Part shown: positions 20,254-20,418 of the stretch, piece by piece
Layout of the letters: every line of letters begins with the position of its first letter
Position numbering within the stretch: position 1 is the stretch's first letter
Assembly (NCBI GenBank): GCA_964457935.1
Contig: CAYWFC010000015.1
Span: 1-20,418 of the forward strand
Source: STF1-107 sp964457935
GTDB lineage: Bacteria; Bacillota; Clostridia; Christensenellales; UBA1242
Direction of reading: 5' to 3'
DNA: 20,418 nt
Translations under genes and position numbers: made by a program
Notes under the pieces: generated by a model
Databases searched by the model: none
What the model saw: the letters and a program-made list of their open reading frames with translations, nothing else
What the model was told of the DNA's origin: nothing

Positions 20254-20418
20254 ATGAGCATAATATTAGCTACATCTTTATTGGAACATTTGCAAAAACC
20301 TAATGTTATCGTTGCTTTGATTTTGGCAGTTTTTGGCATATGTTTTGCATTATTGGCTAAACGTACTGCTAGGGCTTTCCGTCATAAATCCGAGATACCT
20401 GATGATGATATGATAATG
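20254..20418 (+). CDS. Start of a small membrane protein, cut by the window edge
   Basis: Fifty-five codons are visible from ATG 20254, preceded by AGGAGATAA 6 bases upstream. A membrane segment (about residues 17-36, NVIVALILAVFGICFALLAK) is followed by a basic stretch (RTARAFRHK) and then acidic residues (EIPDDD). This is a typical N-out single-pass or first-helix topology. The 3' end is outside the window, so length and function are unknown. Confidence 0.7.
   Translation, partial: MSIILATSLLEHLQKPNVIVALILAVFGICFALLAKRTARAFRHKSEIPDDDMIM

Overview
The window is chromosomal DNA from a low-to-moderate-GC bacterium of the Firmicutes/Clostridia type. Three things suggest this. It carries a division and cell-wall (dcw) cluster in clostridial order. 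Its penicillin-binding protein has a PASTA domain. Its MurE has the DNPR motif typical of ligases that add meso-diaminopimelate. I cannot name the genus. I see no rRNA, tRNA or CRISPR array, and no gene-free stretch longer than 300 bases.

Layout: (1) 3-947 is the 3' end of a large secreted or surface protein made of 65-residue repeats, closed by two strong hairpin terminators. (2) 1122-9864 is the first dcw operon: an mraZ promoter with candidate MraZ boxes, then mraZ, rsmH, an FtsL-like gene, ftsI/spoVD-type PBP, murE, mraY, murD and ftsW, ending in a terminator directly after ftsW. (3) 9820-13240 is an accessory region where clostridial clusters usually carry murG. Its first part is a very AT-rich ASCH-GNAT-ASCH operon, flanked by two copies of the last 111 bases of ftsW (110 identical). 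Its second part holds a HAD gene of the RNA-repair-associated type, a divergent XRE regulator and zinc-ribbon gene around a palindromic operator, and an AbiEii-like nucleotidyltransferase. (4) 13286-16925 returns to the core with murA, ftsA and ftsZ; ftsA-ftsZ have their own consensus promoter. (5) 16929-19510, on the minus strand, is an ABC importer operon (lipoprotein, ATPase, permease) of the SsuABC/TauABC/ThiXYZ type. (6) 19584-20418 holds a polytopic membrane protein of unknown function and the start of another small membrane protein.

The core genes supply lipid II precursor synthesis (MurA, MurE, MurD, MraY), septal polymerase and crosslinker (FtsW, FtsI), and the cytokinetic ring (FtsA, FtsZ, FtsL). 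murF, murG, murB, murC and ftsQ are not in the cluster and must lie elsewhere if present.

The most notable observation is the ftsW-end duplication around the ASCH-GNAT-ASCH cassette. It looks like a gene-end-targeted integration that left ftsW intact but gave it a different C-terminal tail, with the old 3' end stranded 1641 bases downstream. The cassette has no integrase. Its gene content (two ASCH/PUA-fold proteins around an acetyltransferase) suggests a nucleoside or RNA acetylation/deacetylation module; that is inference. Other notable points are an FtsA lacking its membrane-targeting helix, a hairpin that presents the ftsI start codon in its loop, two apparently leaderless accessory genes, and the two-site operator of the XRE/zinc-ribbon pair.
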